Below are positions 15,412-25,200 of a stretch of 38,638 nucleotides of DNA, piece by piece. The notes below the pieces were generated by a model, which did no database searches, was not told the origin of the DNA, and saw nothing but the letters and a program-made list of their open reading frames with translations. Origin of the DNA: Gammaproteobacteria bacterium (GTDB taxonomy: Bacteria; Pseudomonadota; Gammaproteobacteria; Ga0077554; Ga007554); the NCBI GenBank assembly GCA_005240065.1, contig SBBG01000060.1, positions 1 through 38,638 on the forward strand. The letters are read 5' to 3'. The number at the start of each line of letters is the position of its first letter. Within the stretch, counting starts at the first letter, position 1. The position numbers and the translations under genes were made by a program.

Positions 15412-16449
15412 ATGTCCCTGAATCAACATTCCGTCGATTCGCCCTTGGTGGTGATCATCGTGCTGAACTGGAACGGCAAGAATGACACGCTGGAATGCCT
15501 GGAATCGCTCGAAACGATGGATTATCCGAACTATCGGATAATCGCCGTGGATAACGGTTCGACAGACGGCTCTGTGACTGCCATTCGGGCACGTTTTCCG
15601 CAAATTACCGTTCTTGAGACTGGCGTCAACCTGGGTTTCGCCGAGGGTAACAATGTAGGAATTCGTTATGCACTGAACCAGCGTGCCGACTATGTTTTTT
15701 TATTGAATAACGATACGGTGGCCGATCGGGGACTGATTTCCACGCTCGTTGAAGCGGCCAAGGCATATCCTGCGGGCGGCGTATTCGGCCCGAAGATCTA
15801 TTACCACTCCGACCCATCCCGGATATGGTATGCCGGGGGCGTCTGGAATGAAGAGAAAAAATATTTCGAACAACAAGGCGACGGCGAAATAGATAGTGGA
15901 CAATACGAAACGCCAGGAAGCACGGAATTCATCATTGGCTGCGCGATGTTCATACCAGCAAAAATTTTCGATAAGATCGATATGCTCGAGCCCAGGTTTT
16001 TCCTCAACTACGAAGAAATAGATTTCTGCACGCGAATCAAGGCAGCGGGCCTGGAAAACATCTATGTTCCACGCGCGAAGTTATGGCATAAGATTTCGGC
16101 CTCGTTCGGCGGCGAAGACTCGCCGCTCAAGATATACTTCACTTTTCGCAACAGATTACTGTGGGCTGAAAGAAACCTGCCCTGGCATCGCGCCATCGGC
16201 ATCCACTTGTCGATTTACGGTGGTTTCAAGCGAAGATTCATGATCCCCATCTCACACGGTATGGCAGGGCAATCGCTCTTGAAGGGGGGGCTTTGGGCGC
16301 TTGTCAGCGCATTTCGCAGTCCCGGCAATCAGGCATGGCTCAAGGGGATCCGAGATTATTGGCTAAGACGCTTTGGAAACTGTCCGAAAGATGTGTGGCG
16401 CCTCCAGCAACGATGGAAGGCGGCCAGGGCAGAGAGAGTCAACGAATGA
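15412..16449 (+). CDS. Glycosyltransferase family 2, WbbL/rhamnosyltransferase-like
   Basis: A 345-aa GT2 enzyme. The start VVIIVLNWNGKNDTLECLES, the motif IIAVDNGSTDGSV, the segment NLGFAEGNNVGIRYAL and LLNNDTVAD fit the subgroup with rhamnosyltransferases such as WbbL. FFLNYEEIDFCTRIKAAG and a basic C-terminal part follow. Rhamnose specificity is only a family-level hint. The ATG at 15412 lies 17 bp after the previous stop; the frame is open 70 codons further upstream, but that extension overlaps the previous gene and lacks GT2 sequence. The stop overlaps the next start (ATGA). Confidence 0.9.
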   Translation: MSLNQHSVDSPLVVIIVLNWNGKNDTLECLESLETMDYPNYRIIAVDNGSTDGSVTAIRARFPQITVLETGVNLGFAEGNNVGIRYALNQRADYVFLLNNDTVADRGLISTLVEAAKAYPAGGVFGPKIYYHSDPSRIWYAGGVWNEEKKYFEQQGDGEIDSGQYETPGSTEFIIGCAMFIPAKIFDKIDMLEPRFFLNYEEIDFCTRIKAAGLENIYVPRAKLWHKISASFGGEDSPLKIYFTFRNRLLWAERNLPWHRAIGIHLSIYGGFKRRFMIPISHGMAGQSLLKGGLWALVSAFRSPGNQAWLKGIRDYWLRRFGNCPKDVWRLQQRWKAARAERVNE

Positions 16450-18431
16450 ATATCGGTTCATCCATCACCCAAAATCTCGACTTCAATCTCGATGATCTGA
16501 TGGCACTACCAGCGGCTTTGGAAACAGAGAGCAGGGATCGGGATCTCGGCCGCCGCAGAGTGGAATCTCGCATCGAATCCGAAATTGTCATCGATGAGTT
16601 TCCAGGACACGCAATACAGTGCGCTTTCGTGAGGGCTTCCGCCAAGGCATCGCCATTGCTCACACGCTTCCAGGCGGCGGGAGAATATGCCATAACCACC
16701 TGCCACGCCGGAGGTTGGCTGCTCATACCTTCCGCAACGGACAGCGTTGCCTACTGGTTGCCATTGCAACCGATGATGCGTGAATTGGATGATGCCCTGC
16801 ATGTGGTGTCAGAGAAACCAGCCCAAATCGACGGCGTGGATTTATCCCGCGCTCGGATGGCAATGCAAATCACTCTTCCGGCTTACACAGACCTGGACTG
16901 GTCATTCTGGAAATTCCCCAGAAAAGATGAAGCGTTCATCGGCGAACTGACCGCATTTTCCCCGTTGGAAACGCAACCACATTTCCTGTGGGGCTCGCAC
17001 ACACTTTATAAACAACCATCAGACATTTACCAACATCTGATCCATGGCCATGTCTATGAAAATCGCTACGCCTGGCCATACAAGCGAAAGATCTGTTCCG
17101 AAAACGACGCTCATGCGCTGTATGTGACGCTATGTGGCTTGGAGCGCGCCACAGGTAAACGCATCTATGGACTACTGAAAACCCAGTTGCTACTGTCGGT
17201 GTTGTCACGTCAGAGTGAAGACGGCGGGTTCCGCCATGGCGAGTGGACGGATGGCATGGAATCGCACTACCGCCTGCATTGCAGCGCCATGCACATGATG
17301 ATGGACGCGCTGGCGGAGCGGGAAAATCCGGCGGTGCGCACGGCGCTGGAGAGGGCGGCGGCTTTTATCGCGCGGCAGACGGATGATACCAATCTGGGGC
17401 GCTGGTTCATTCATGACGAGCTGGAACACCGGTCCGAGACGATGAACAAGGGACCCTTCGGCTGGATACCGGGTGGCGTCATGGGCAAGTCCGAATCCAA
17501 CATGCTGGTACTGAACACCCATCTGGATGCCACCATCGCGCTGGATCGATACCGTGAACTGACGGGGGACGGGCAATATGCCGGACTGGTGCGCTCCGCG
17601 TGCGACGCGGCCAAAAAAGTACTCGCCTTGCGTCCGGCTGAGTGGCTTTATGACGCGCTGTTCCGTGCGATCGGACTGACGTTGCGGCCCACGGCGGTGG
17701 CGGAAAGATTGCCGCTGCCGGCGCGCGCGCTCAAACGCATCGCCTGGAAATATCTCGTGCCGAGGCTGCCGGCCATCAAGACCCGCTGGCCGCGGCTGGT
17801 GATGCCCGGCGGCTATATCGACCGGGAAATTTCGCTCAAGGTCTGGGCGCATGACTATCACAGCATCAACGTCATGGATCTGCTGCGCTTTCTGCGGCGC
17901 TTTCCGGACGAGGCGCTGTGGGAGATCGCCGAGGCGGCGCTGCGCTTCGGTCAGGAAAGCGGCTTGCGCGAACGATGGCTGGAAATCAAGGGCAGGGAGT
18001 ATGCCGCCGGCTTTTGGGCGGAGGCGCTGTATCATGCTTGCGCTTTGCGTCCCGACCTGCGCTATCGCGCCTGGCTGGCCGACACCATGTTGCTGCTGGC
18101 GGACCGGAACATCGGTTTGCCGCCATCGTTGTTGGGCGCGAATGCAGAGGCGATGCCGCCATGCGAACAGGCACCCTGCCCCATGCCGGTGGATGGACGG
18201 CTGCGCGTGGCCAATCTGAGCCGGCGCGACCACCTCGAAGTGCTGGTGGTCAATCCCGCGCCGGAGCCCGTACCGCTCGGTTTCGGACGTAACTGGGATG
18301 TCGCGCTCGTATGGTCGGATGCAGAAGGCGCCCGGCACGGCGGCCAGACTCCCACCGTGGTGCCGGCGCGCGGCTGGGTGTTGGGACACGCCCGGCGTGA
18401 AGCGCACTCCACCAACGCAGGAACCAGGTGA
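16446..18431 (+). CDS. Unknown glycan-cluster protein with likely helical-toroid middle region
   Basis: A 661-aa protein I cannot assign to a named family. It has no signal peptide or membrane segment and begins MNIGSSITQNLDFNLDDLMA. Residues about 200-620 look like an alpha/alpha-toroid of repeated helical hairpins, as in glycoside hydrolases, lyases and C5-epimerases. The region contains repeated aromatic/acidic stretches such as SEDGGFRHGEWTDGMESHY (257-275), TNLGRWFIHDELEHR, GPFGWIPGGVMGKSESNM and IDREISLKVWAHDYHSIN. The C-terminal 60 residues look beta-rich (LRVANLSRRDHLEVLVVNP). Its start overlaps the preceding GT2 stop by 4 bp and its stop overlaps the GT4 start, so it is embedded in the operon. 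A cytosolic role in modifying or trimming the glycan, or as a scaffold, is possible. Function remains open. Confidence 0.8.
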   Translation: MNIGSSITQNLDFNLDDLMALPAALETESRDRDLGRRRVESRIESEIVIDEFPGHAIQCAFVRASAKASPLLTRFQAAGEYAITTCHAGGWLLIPSATDSVAYWLPLQPMMRELDDALHVVSEKPAQIDGVDLSRARMAMQITLPAYTDLDWSFWKFPRKDEAFIGELTAFSPLETQPHFLWGSHTLYKQPSDIYQHLIHGHVYENRYAWPYKRKICSENDAHALYVTLCGLERATGKRIYGLLKTQLLLSVLSRQSEDGGFRHGEWTDGMESHYRLHCSAMHMMMDALAERENPAVRTALERAAAFIARQTDDTNLGRWFIHDELEHRSETMNKGPFGWIPGGVMGKSESNMLVLNTHLDATIALDRYRELTGDGQYAGLVRSACDAAKKVLALRPAEWLYDALFRAIGLTLRPTAVAERLPLPARALKRIAWKYLVPRLPAIKTRWPRLVMPGGYIDREISLKVWAHDYHSINVMDLLRFLRRFPDEALWEIAEAALRFGQESGLRERWLEIKGREYAAGFWAEALYHACALRPDLRYRAWLADTMLLLADRNIGLPPSLLGANAEAMPPCEQAPCPMPVDGRLRVANLSRRDHLEVLVVNPAPEPVPLGFGRNWDVALVWSDAEGARHGGQTPTVVPARGWVLGHARREAHSTNAGTR

Positions 18432-19600
18432 TGCGCATCGGCATCGTAGCGCCCGAGTTTCCTCCCGACATTGGCGGGATGCAAACCTATGCCTTCGAGT
18501 TTTCCCGCGAATTGGCGAACCGGGGCTACGAGGTCCATGTGTTCACGAAACCCCACCCGGAAGGTGAGATCAGGATTCCCGGCATCCGGGTCATTCCCGT
18601 TCTGGCCGGGTGGCGCCGGCGCGACCGGCGTATCCTGACTGAATATCACATCGATGTATGGCATGTCATGAATGCCGCCTATGGCTGGCTTGCGCTGGAA
18701 ACGTCGCCAGTGATCATCTCGGTGCATGGCAATGATTTCTTACGGCCCTATATTCCGCTGGAACGTCTCGGCCTCAGTCACTGGCCAGGTTTGTGGCGAT
18801 CCGGGAAGTGGGTGCCCGCCATCGAGAGCACGCTGGCGCGCTGGCTTACTCTTCGCACCGTGCGCAAGGCATTGCCAAAGGCAACTCATATCATCGCCAA
18901 CAGCTGCTATACTGAAAAGGTATTCCTTGAACGCTATCCCGCGTGCCGGGGAAAAACGTCCGCCGGCATGGTGGGAGTCTCACAGGACTATCTGGAAGTC
19001 GCATATAACCTGCCCCATCGGCAAAAGACGTCGCTGGTGACGGTCGCCCGCCTTGCAGAGCCACGCAAGAATGTCGATCTGGTGTTGCGCGCGCTCGCCG
19101 GATTGAAAGAAAAACACGACTTCACCTATACGATCGTCGGTGACGGCGGGCTGCGCCCCGCACTGGAATCGCTCAGCACGGAGTTGGGCCTCTCCGGCCG
19201 AGTGCGCTTTACGGGTTTCGTCTCCCATGACGAGCTGAAAATCATCCTTGGCCGCAGTGATCTTTTCATTCTGGTATCATCCATCATCCCCGGCAGCCAC
19301 GAAGGCTTTGGCATTGCTTACCTGGAAGCGAACGCCTGCGGTGTGCCGGTGCTGGCGGCGCGCCTGGCCGGAGCGGTGGAGGCGGTAAGCGAGGGGGTAA
19401 GCGGAATGTTCGTCGACGAGATCACGGTTCCCGCCGTTGGCATGGCATTGGATCGATTTCTGAGCGGACAAGCCGCCTTCGAGGCATCCTCCTGCCGTGA
19501 TTTCGCGAGACAGTTCACCTGGAAAAAGGTCGTTGATCATGCGATCGGATCGTATCAATCTCAACCGCACGCAACCGGATTGGCGGACCGGGTACCGTGA
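18431..19600 (+). CDS. Glycosyltransferase family 4
   Basis: A 389-aa GT-B fold retaining glycosyltransferase. The N-terminal domain opens MRIGIVAPEFPPDIGGMQTYAFEF with the glycine-rich acceptor loop. The C-terminal domain has TVARLAEPRKNVDLVLRALA, IVGDGGLRPALESL and the catalytic E-x7-E motif in SHEGFGIAYLEANACGVPVL. Length is typical. The ATG at 18431 overlaps the previous stop (TGATG); an in-frame GTG one codon earlier is also possible. It is the only GT4 enzyme among the GT2s in this cluster, adding one retaining linkage to the repeat unit or adaptor region. Its stop overlaps the next GTG by 4 bp. Confidence 0.93.
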   Translation: MRIGIVAPEFPPDIGGMQTYAFEFSRELANRGYEVHVFTKPHPEGEIRIPGIRVIPVLAGWRRRDRRILTEYHIDVWHVMNAAYGWLALETSPVIISVHGNDFLRPYIPLERLGLSHWPGLWRSGKWVPAIESTLARWLTLRTVRKALPKATHIIANSCYTEKVFLERYPACRGKTSAGMVGVSQDYLEVAYNLPHRQKTSLVTVARLAEPRKNVDLVLRALAGLKEKHDFTYTIVGDGGLRPALESLSTELGLSGRVRFTGFVSHDELKIILGRSDLFILVSSIIPGSHEGFGIAYLEANACGVPVLAARLAGAVEAVSEGVSGMFVDEITVPAVGMALDRFLSGQAAFEASSCRDFARQFTWKKVVDHAIGSYQSQPHATGLADRVP

Positions 19601-20535
19601 ATCATCGCGCGCTGATCAGCGTCATCATGCCCTGCTACAACGCTGTTTCCTTCGTTGAGGAATCGGTGCGATGCGTACTGGATCAGACCCACGGCAATGT
19701 CGAATTGCTAGTGGTCGACGATGGCTCCACAGATGGCTCGCAAGAAATATTACGGCAACTGGGAGCGCGCTATCCCGAGCGTATCAGGATATATCATCAG
19801 GAGAACAAAGGACCTTATCCCGCGCGCAATCTGGCCCTCAAGCATGCCAGAGGCGAGTATGCCGCGTTTCTGGATGCCGATGATTTCTGGCATCAGGACT
19901 GCTTGGCGAAACTTTATGACGCCATGATGACCAGCCATGCCGATCTCGCCTACTGTGGTTGGCAGAATGTCGGCGAAGGCGCGCCGGGCACGCAACCCCA
20001 TGTCCCTCCGAAGTATGAAGAGGATGATCCGGTAACCCGATTCCTGAAAGGATGCCCATGGCCTATCCATGCCGCATTGATCCGGCGTGAAATCATTGAT
20101 GCGGTGAACGGCTTTTCCGAGCGCTGCTTCAGCGCCATGGACTACGACCTCTGGCTACGGATACTGGCAGTTACGCGCAAGATGATACGAGTGCCTGAGG
20201 TTCTTTCCTTTTACCGGTGGCATGATAAAGGCCAGATATCGTCGATAAAATGGAAACAGGTGCTGAATGCCTGGCAGGTGAGGCAAGACTTCGTTCGCAA
20301 CAACCCGGCACTGGTTTCGCACATCCCGCCCGATACCCTGCGGACGCTCAGACATCAATGTCTGCTCGATGCGGGATACAAGGCCTATTGGAAGCGTGAT
20401 CTGGCATCTTCTCAAAAACTGTTCCGGCAAGCGTTGAAAGCAGGTTATTGGCAACTCAAGGATTTGAAATATCTTCTCCCTGCCTTGCTGGCGGAAAAAA
20501 TCTATCGATCGCTGATCCTCCATGCCGACAAATAA
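19597..20535 (+). CDS. Glycosyltransferase family 2
   Basis: A 312-aa inverting GT-A transferase. It shows ISVIMPCYNAVSFVEESVRCV, LLVVDDGSTDGSQEIL, GPYPARNLALKHARGEYAAF and the metal-binding LDADDFW. The middle contains MDYDLWLRILA, the region often holding the catalytic base. It starts with GTG inside the overlap GTGA with the GT4 stop. The C-terminus is basic and may bind membrane. It overlaps the following deacetylase start by 14 bp. Sugar specificity cannot be read from sequence. Confidence 0.92.
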   Translation: MNHRALISVIMPCYNAVSFVEESVRCVLDQTHGNVELLVVDDGSTDGSQEILRQLGARYPERIRIYHQENKGPYPARNLALKHARGEYAAFLDADDFWHQDCLAKLYDAMMTSHADLAYCGWQNVGEGAPGTQPHVPPKYEEDDPVTRFLKGCPWPIHAALIRREIIDAVNGFSERCFSAMDYDLWLRILAVTRKMIRVPEVLSFYRWHDKGQISSIKWKQVLNAWQVRQDFVRNNPALVSHIPPDTLRTLRHQCLLDAGYKAYWKRDLASSQKLFRQALKAGYWQLKDLKYLLPALLAEKIYRSLILHADK

Positions 20536-21355
20536 TCTCACGCCATCAGATGCCGCCATGAACGCCGGCCGCATTCCGGTACTCATGTATCACCGCGTCG
20601 GCGCAGCGGTGAACGACTGGGAGCGCAAGTATTGTATCGCACCGGACAGTTTCGCCGCCCACATGCGTATCCTGCACGAGCAAGGCATGCGGCCGTGCGC
20701 CATCGAAGATTTCGTGGCATGGTTGTCCGGCCGGAAATCGTTGGGTGACAAAACATTCCTGCTGACATTCGATGACGGTTTTTATGGCGTCTATGAACAT
20801 GCGATGCCGGTGCTCGCCCGACTCGGCTGGCCGGCCACGGTATTTCTGGTCAGCTCGCTCACTGGCAAGAGAGACGTGTGGTGTGAAAAGGAAAACCCTT
20901 CCGGCCACACCTATCCCCTGCTCGGCCGCAACCACATCGAGGAGATGCGCAAGCATGGCTTCTCTTTCCATTCCCATTCGCGCACCCATGCCGATCTGAC
21001 AAAGACCACGGATCAGGATTTGAAGGGCGAGCTTTACGGAGCGAAGGCGGAGCTTGAAGATTTGTTGGGCACGGATGTCCCGTATCTCGCCTATCCCTAC
21101 GGACGCCATGACGAACGCGTGCTTGCCATGACCCAAGAAGCCGGCTACCACGCCGCCTTTTCGGTGCAACCCGGCTTCAACCGGCCGGGCCTCGATCCTT
21201 ACCGGATTCGCCGCCTGGATGTGTTCGGCACCGACACGCCCGCGCAATTACGCCGCAAAGTCATGTTGGGCAGCAACGATGGCTCATTGCAACATTCCCT
21301 CCGCTACTATGCCGGCCAGCTCGCGGCAAAGCTCGGGATTGGTAACCAGTCATGA
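20522..21355 (+). CDS. Polysaccharide deacetylase (NodB domain)
   Basis: A 277-aa carbohydrate esterase 4 protein that removes N- or O-acetyl groups from sugars. Motif 1 is LLTFDDGFYGVYEHA (general base and metal Asp). Motif 2 is HSHSRTHADLTK with the H-x3-H metal ligands, and motif 3 is LAYPYGRHDERVL. An early IPVLMYHRVG stretch is typical of this subgroup. No signal peptide is seen, so it may act in the cytosol on lipid-linked intermediates before export. The start at 20522 overlaps the previous gene by 14 bp; an internal ATG at 20558 (MNAGRIPVLMYHR) is an equally good start. Its stop overlaps the next ATG by 4 bp. Confidence 0.9.
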   Translation: MPTNNLTPSDAAMNAGRIPVLMYHRVGAAVNDWERKYCIAPDSFAAHMRILHEQGMRPCAIEDFVAWLSGRKSLGDKTFLLTFDDGFYGVYEHAMPVLARLGWPATVFLVSSLTGKRDVWCEKENPSGHTYPLLGRNHIEEMRKHGFSFHSHSRTHADLTKTTDQDLKGELYGAKAELEDLLGTDVPYLAYPYGRHDERVLAMTQEAGYHAAFSVQPGFNRPGLDPYRIRRLDVFGTDTPAQLRRKVMLGSNDGSLQHSLRYYAGQLAAKLGIGNQS

Positions 21356-22293
21356 CCAACCCTGCCGCTATGGAAAATACACCGCATCCGGCCATCCGCT
21401 ACACGGTGGCGCTGTGCACCCATAACCACGTCGAAAGATTAAAGCGCACCTTGGCCGATCTGGGCAAGCTCGAACCGCCATGGGAGCCATGGGAATTGCT
21501 CATCATCGACAACGCCAGTTCAGATGGCACAGCCGAGCTTTTGAATGCCACAGACTGGCAAGGGCTACCGGCACGCGTAGTACGGGAAGAGAAGCTGGGG
21601 TTATCCAACGCCAGAAACCGCGCCATTGACGAGGCGCGGGGCGAATACATCCTCTTCATGGATGACGACGAAACGCCCGCTCCCGAATGGCTGACGAGCT
21701 ACGAGCATGCCATTCAGAATCATTGGCCGGATGCTCTCGGCGGCAGAATAGAAGTAATGTTCGAGGACGGCGACCGCCCGGTATGGTTGCAGGATGAGCT
21801 GCTGGGATTCCTCGGCAAACTCGATCACGGCCCCGAATCGCGCCGCCTCACCGAACCTGGCACGCCGATCTTCGGCGGCAACTTCGCCTTCAAGACCCGT
21901 CTGTTCCAGCGCATCGGGAACTTCGATGCCGGACTGGGACGCAAGGGTAGCGACAACACCGGCGGCGAAGACACCGAAATTTACCGCCGCATGATCGAGC
22001 TGGGATGCGATGTCCGCTGGGTTCCCAATGCGGTGATCCATCACCGGATACAGGCCAACAAACTCAGGCGTGGCTATTTCATTGATCTTCATTATCGACA
22101 GGGACGGATGGAAGGCATGAGAAAACGTGGCGGAAAACCCAGAATCCCTCCAGCTTATCTGATTCCCCAGCTATGGCGTGCCATTCTTGCCGTTATTCAA
22201 CAGTGGCGGAGTGGCGGCGGCAATACGATCTTGCGCAAGCAAATGAACGTGGCCTATTTTTGGGGATACATTTCCGGGTGGGCATTCGGGTAA
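21352..22293 (+). CDS. Glycosyltransferase family 2
   Basis: A 313-aa GT-A transferase. Features are YTVALCTHNHVERLKRTLAD, LLIIDNASSDGTAELL, KLGLSNARNRAIDEARGEYI, the metal-binding FMDDDETPAPEWL, and a later GGNFAFKTRLFQRIGNFDAG with NTGGEDTEIYRRM. The last two segments resemble those in the fused GT2 domain encoded next, so the two may be relatives. Its start overlaps the deacetylase stop by 4 bp. Three bases separate its stop from the next gene. Confidence 0.92.
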   Translation: MTNPAAMENTPHPAIRYTVALCTHNHVERLKRTLADLGKLEPPWEPWELLIIDNASSDGTAELLNATDWQGLPARVVREEKLGLSNARNRAIDEARGEYILFMDDDETPAPEWLTSYEHAIQNHWPDALGGRIEVMFEDGDRPVWLQDELLGFLGKLDHGPESRRLTEPGTPIFGGNFAFKTRLFQRIGNFDAGLGRKGSDNTGGEDTEIYRRMIELGCDVRWVPNAVIHHRIQANKLRRGYFIDLHYRQGRMEGMRKRGGKPRIPPAYLIPQLWRAILAVIQQWRSGGGNTILRKQMNVAYFWGYISGWAFG

Positions 22294-22296
22294 TAC

Positions 22297-25200
22297 ATGA
22301 ATCTCACCATTCTGATCTGCACGCATAACCGCTCGCGCCTGCTGGAGCAAACTCTCGACTCTCTCAATCGGGCGGTGCGCCCGGGTGATTGCCGCATCGA
22401 GATACTGGTGGTCGCCAACGCCTGCACGGACGATACCGTCGATTTCTTGCATCAGTACCGGCAAAATACGTCAGCGAAAAATCTTCTGCCTATTGGATGG
22501 CTGGAAGAAAAAACACCCGGAAAATCGCACGCGCTGAATCGTGCCATTCCGTTGCTTACCGGCGATGTCGTCGCCATGGTGGATGACGATCATCGCGTCG
22601 ATCCCGGCTTTTTCACCAACATTTGCAATGCGATCAAAACCTATCCGCAGGCTACCATGTATTGCGGCCGCATCCTGCCGGACTGGAATGGCAAGGAACC
22701 AGGATGGGTGCATGACCAAGGCCCTTACCGCATCTATCCCCTGCCCGTGCCCCGCTATGACTATGGCGATCAACCACAACCGGTTATAGCCGGTGGCCAA
22801 TTACCCTTGCCCGGTGGAGGAAATTTATTCCTGAAACGCGAAGTATTCGAGCGGATCGGTGGTTTTTCCACAGAACTCGGCCCGCACGGACATGATCTCG
22901 GCGGCGGCGAGGACAGCGATTTCGTATTGCGCGCGCTGACAGCGGGTGAAAAACTCCGGTACGTACCCAACGTGGTGCAACACCACTATGTGGATCTGGA
23001 GCGATTCAGCCTGCGCTATATCCTGCAAAAGAGCTATCAGCGCTCGCGCTCCGTTGCTCGCGTCCATAGCCAAGGCCGGTCGATCCCGCGCTACATGTGG
23101 CGCAAACTCGCGGAATACGCAGGGGGCGCCACGCTTTCGCTGAGCTGGGCGCGCACCCGTTTCTATCTCGTGCGATTGGCGGCCACACTGGGCGAGATGC
23201 GCGGGATGGCGGCAAAACCCTTTTCCGATGCGACCGGACAGACACCCTCCGCCTCCGGCCAAGTTGCGCCGGGGATTGCTCCTGTCGCATTGGCGTTTGG
23301 CATGGCGACAGCCTCCGCGATTGTGTCGTCACCGCCGCAGGCGCTATCGCAAGGCGCGTTGTCCGCCACCGGGGCCGCCACCCTCTTTACCTCGGCCCTG
23401 CTGCTGAAATCGATCATCGGTTTTTCACGGACGGGGCCCGCGCTGAAGGAAGAAATCCAGAAACATTACTCCCGTTATTCCCTGTTCGCCTTCGGGCGTC
23501 TCGCCGCCTGGGCGCTGTTGATCAGCGGACTGATGGCGGTGGCGGGCGTTGCCGTCTATTCATCCCTGGGCCGGGCGGCGGCTATCGAATTCACCATCAC
23601 AGGCGCGGTGATCGCCGCCTTCTGCGGCATCGGCGCCGTCACGGCGTTACAGTTCTGCCGCCACCTGCTCTATCTGCCCGCCACCATCGCCGCCTCCTCC
23701 CATTACCGGTTGAGCCGCTTGTATCCGTTGTGGCGACGGCTGTCGCCGGCACGACTACAGATAGCGCACTGGACACTCGTTCTACTGGCGGCGCTTGCGG
23801 TCGTCGCGGATCTGGCGGGCATGGTGGGCCAGGGACAGTGGGCTCGGCTGGCGATGTGGGCGATGCTCGCAAGCGCGGCGGCGGTGATCGTGAGGACGCT
23901 GTCGCCCGGAGATGAAAGCCCGCCGGTGAGCGATGCCGCCGTAACCGATCCGGCCCGGCCCAACATCGTCATGATCGGATCGGACACGTTGCGCGCCGAT
24001 CGCGTGGGAAACGGTCAGTATCACCGCGACTTGACCCCTCATCTGAACGCACTCGCCCGGCGCGGCACGCATTTTACCCACTGCTATGTGCCCTGCGCAC
24101 GCACCGCGCCCAGCCTGATCTCCCTGCTCACCGGCACATGGCCGCACACTCATGGCATACGCGACAACTTCGCCGGTGACGATCAGCTCGATTTGCCCGT
24201 AGCCGTGCTCCCCGCCTTGCTGACCAAAGCCGGTTACACGACAGCGGCGATCGGCGATTGGGCGGCCGCCGACATGGGCAAGTTCAATCTCGGCTTCGAG
24301 CAACGCGATCTACCCGAAGATCAATGGAACATCAAATTCCTCATCCGCCAGGGACCGAAGGATCTGCGGCTGTTTCTTTCCCTTTTCACCCACAACGGTT
24401 TCGGCAAGCGTTTTCTGCCCGAGATGTATTATCTTGGCGGCATCCCGCTGACGCGCGAAATCGGCCGCGATGCGCGGGCGATGATCGGCCGCCTTGTCGC
24501 CGCGTGCCGCCCGTTTTTCCTCAACATATTCATGGCTACCACGCACCCGCCATTCGGCTCGGAGTACCCCTATTACACCCTATACTCCGAACCACATTAT
24601 GACGGCGAATCGAAGTTCGTGATGGCGCGGCTCACCGATCCATTCGAGATCATCCGCCGGCAGGGTGACAGCAAAAAGGAATTCGACCTCGACCAGATCA
24701 TCGACCTTTATGACGGTTGCGTGAAAAGTTTCGACGACGAAGTCGCCAGGATCGTCGAGCACATCGAAAAACTAGGCATCGCCGACAATACCATCATCGT
24801 CATTTACAGCGATCACGGCATGGAGTTTTTCGAGCATGACACCTGGGGTCAGGGCAATAGCGTCCGTGGAGATCAGAGCGCACGCGTTCCATTGATCATC
24901 GTGGATCCGCGCAAACCACCAGGCGGCGTGGTGTCGAATATCACGCGCACCGTCGACATCGCGCCCACCCTGCTCAATCTGCTTGGCATGGCGCAACCAC
25001 AGCGCATGGACGGCGTGTCGCTCGCACCTTATATGGAAAACCGTGAGGCAAACCTTGATTTGGCAGCGTGCAATGAAACCGGGATCTGGTTGACCACTTT
25101 GCCGGGAACACCGCCGGATCATTTGCGTTATCCCGACCTGCCGGAGTTGCTCGAAATACCGGACAAAGGCAGCGGCACGCTGGCGATCAAGAGGGAATAC

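Noticed and set aside
17205-18407. 400-codon open frame opposite the 661-aa protein gene
   Set aside because: The plus-strand frame fits the operon overlaps at both ends; the antisense frame has no domain and no ribosome-binding site.
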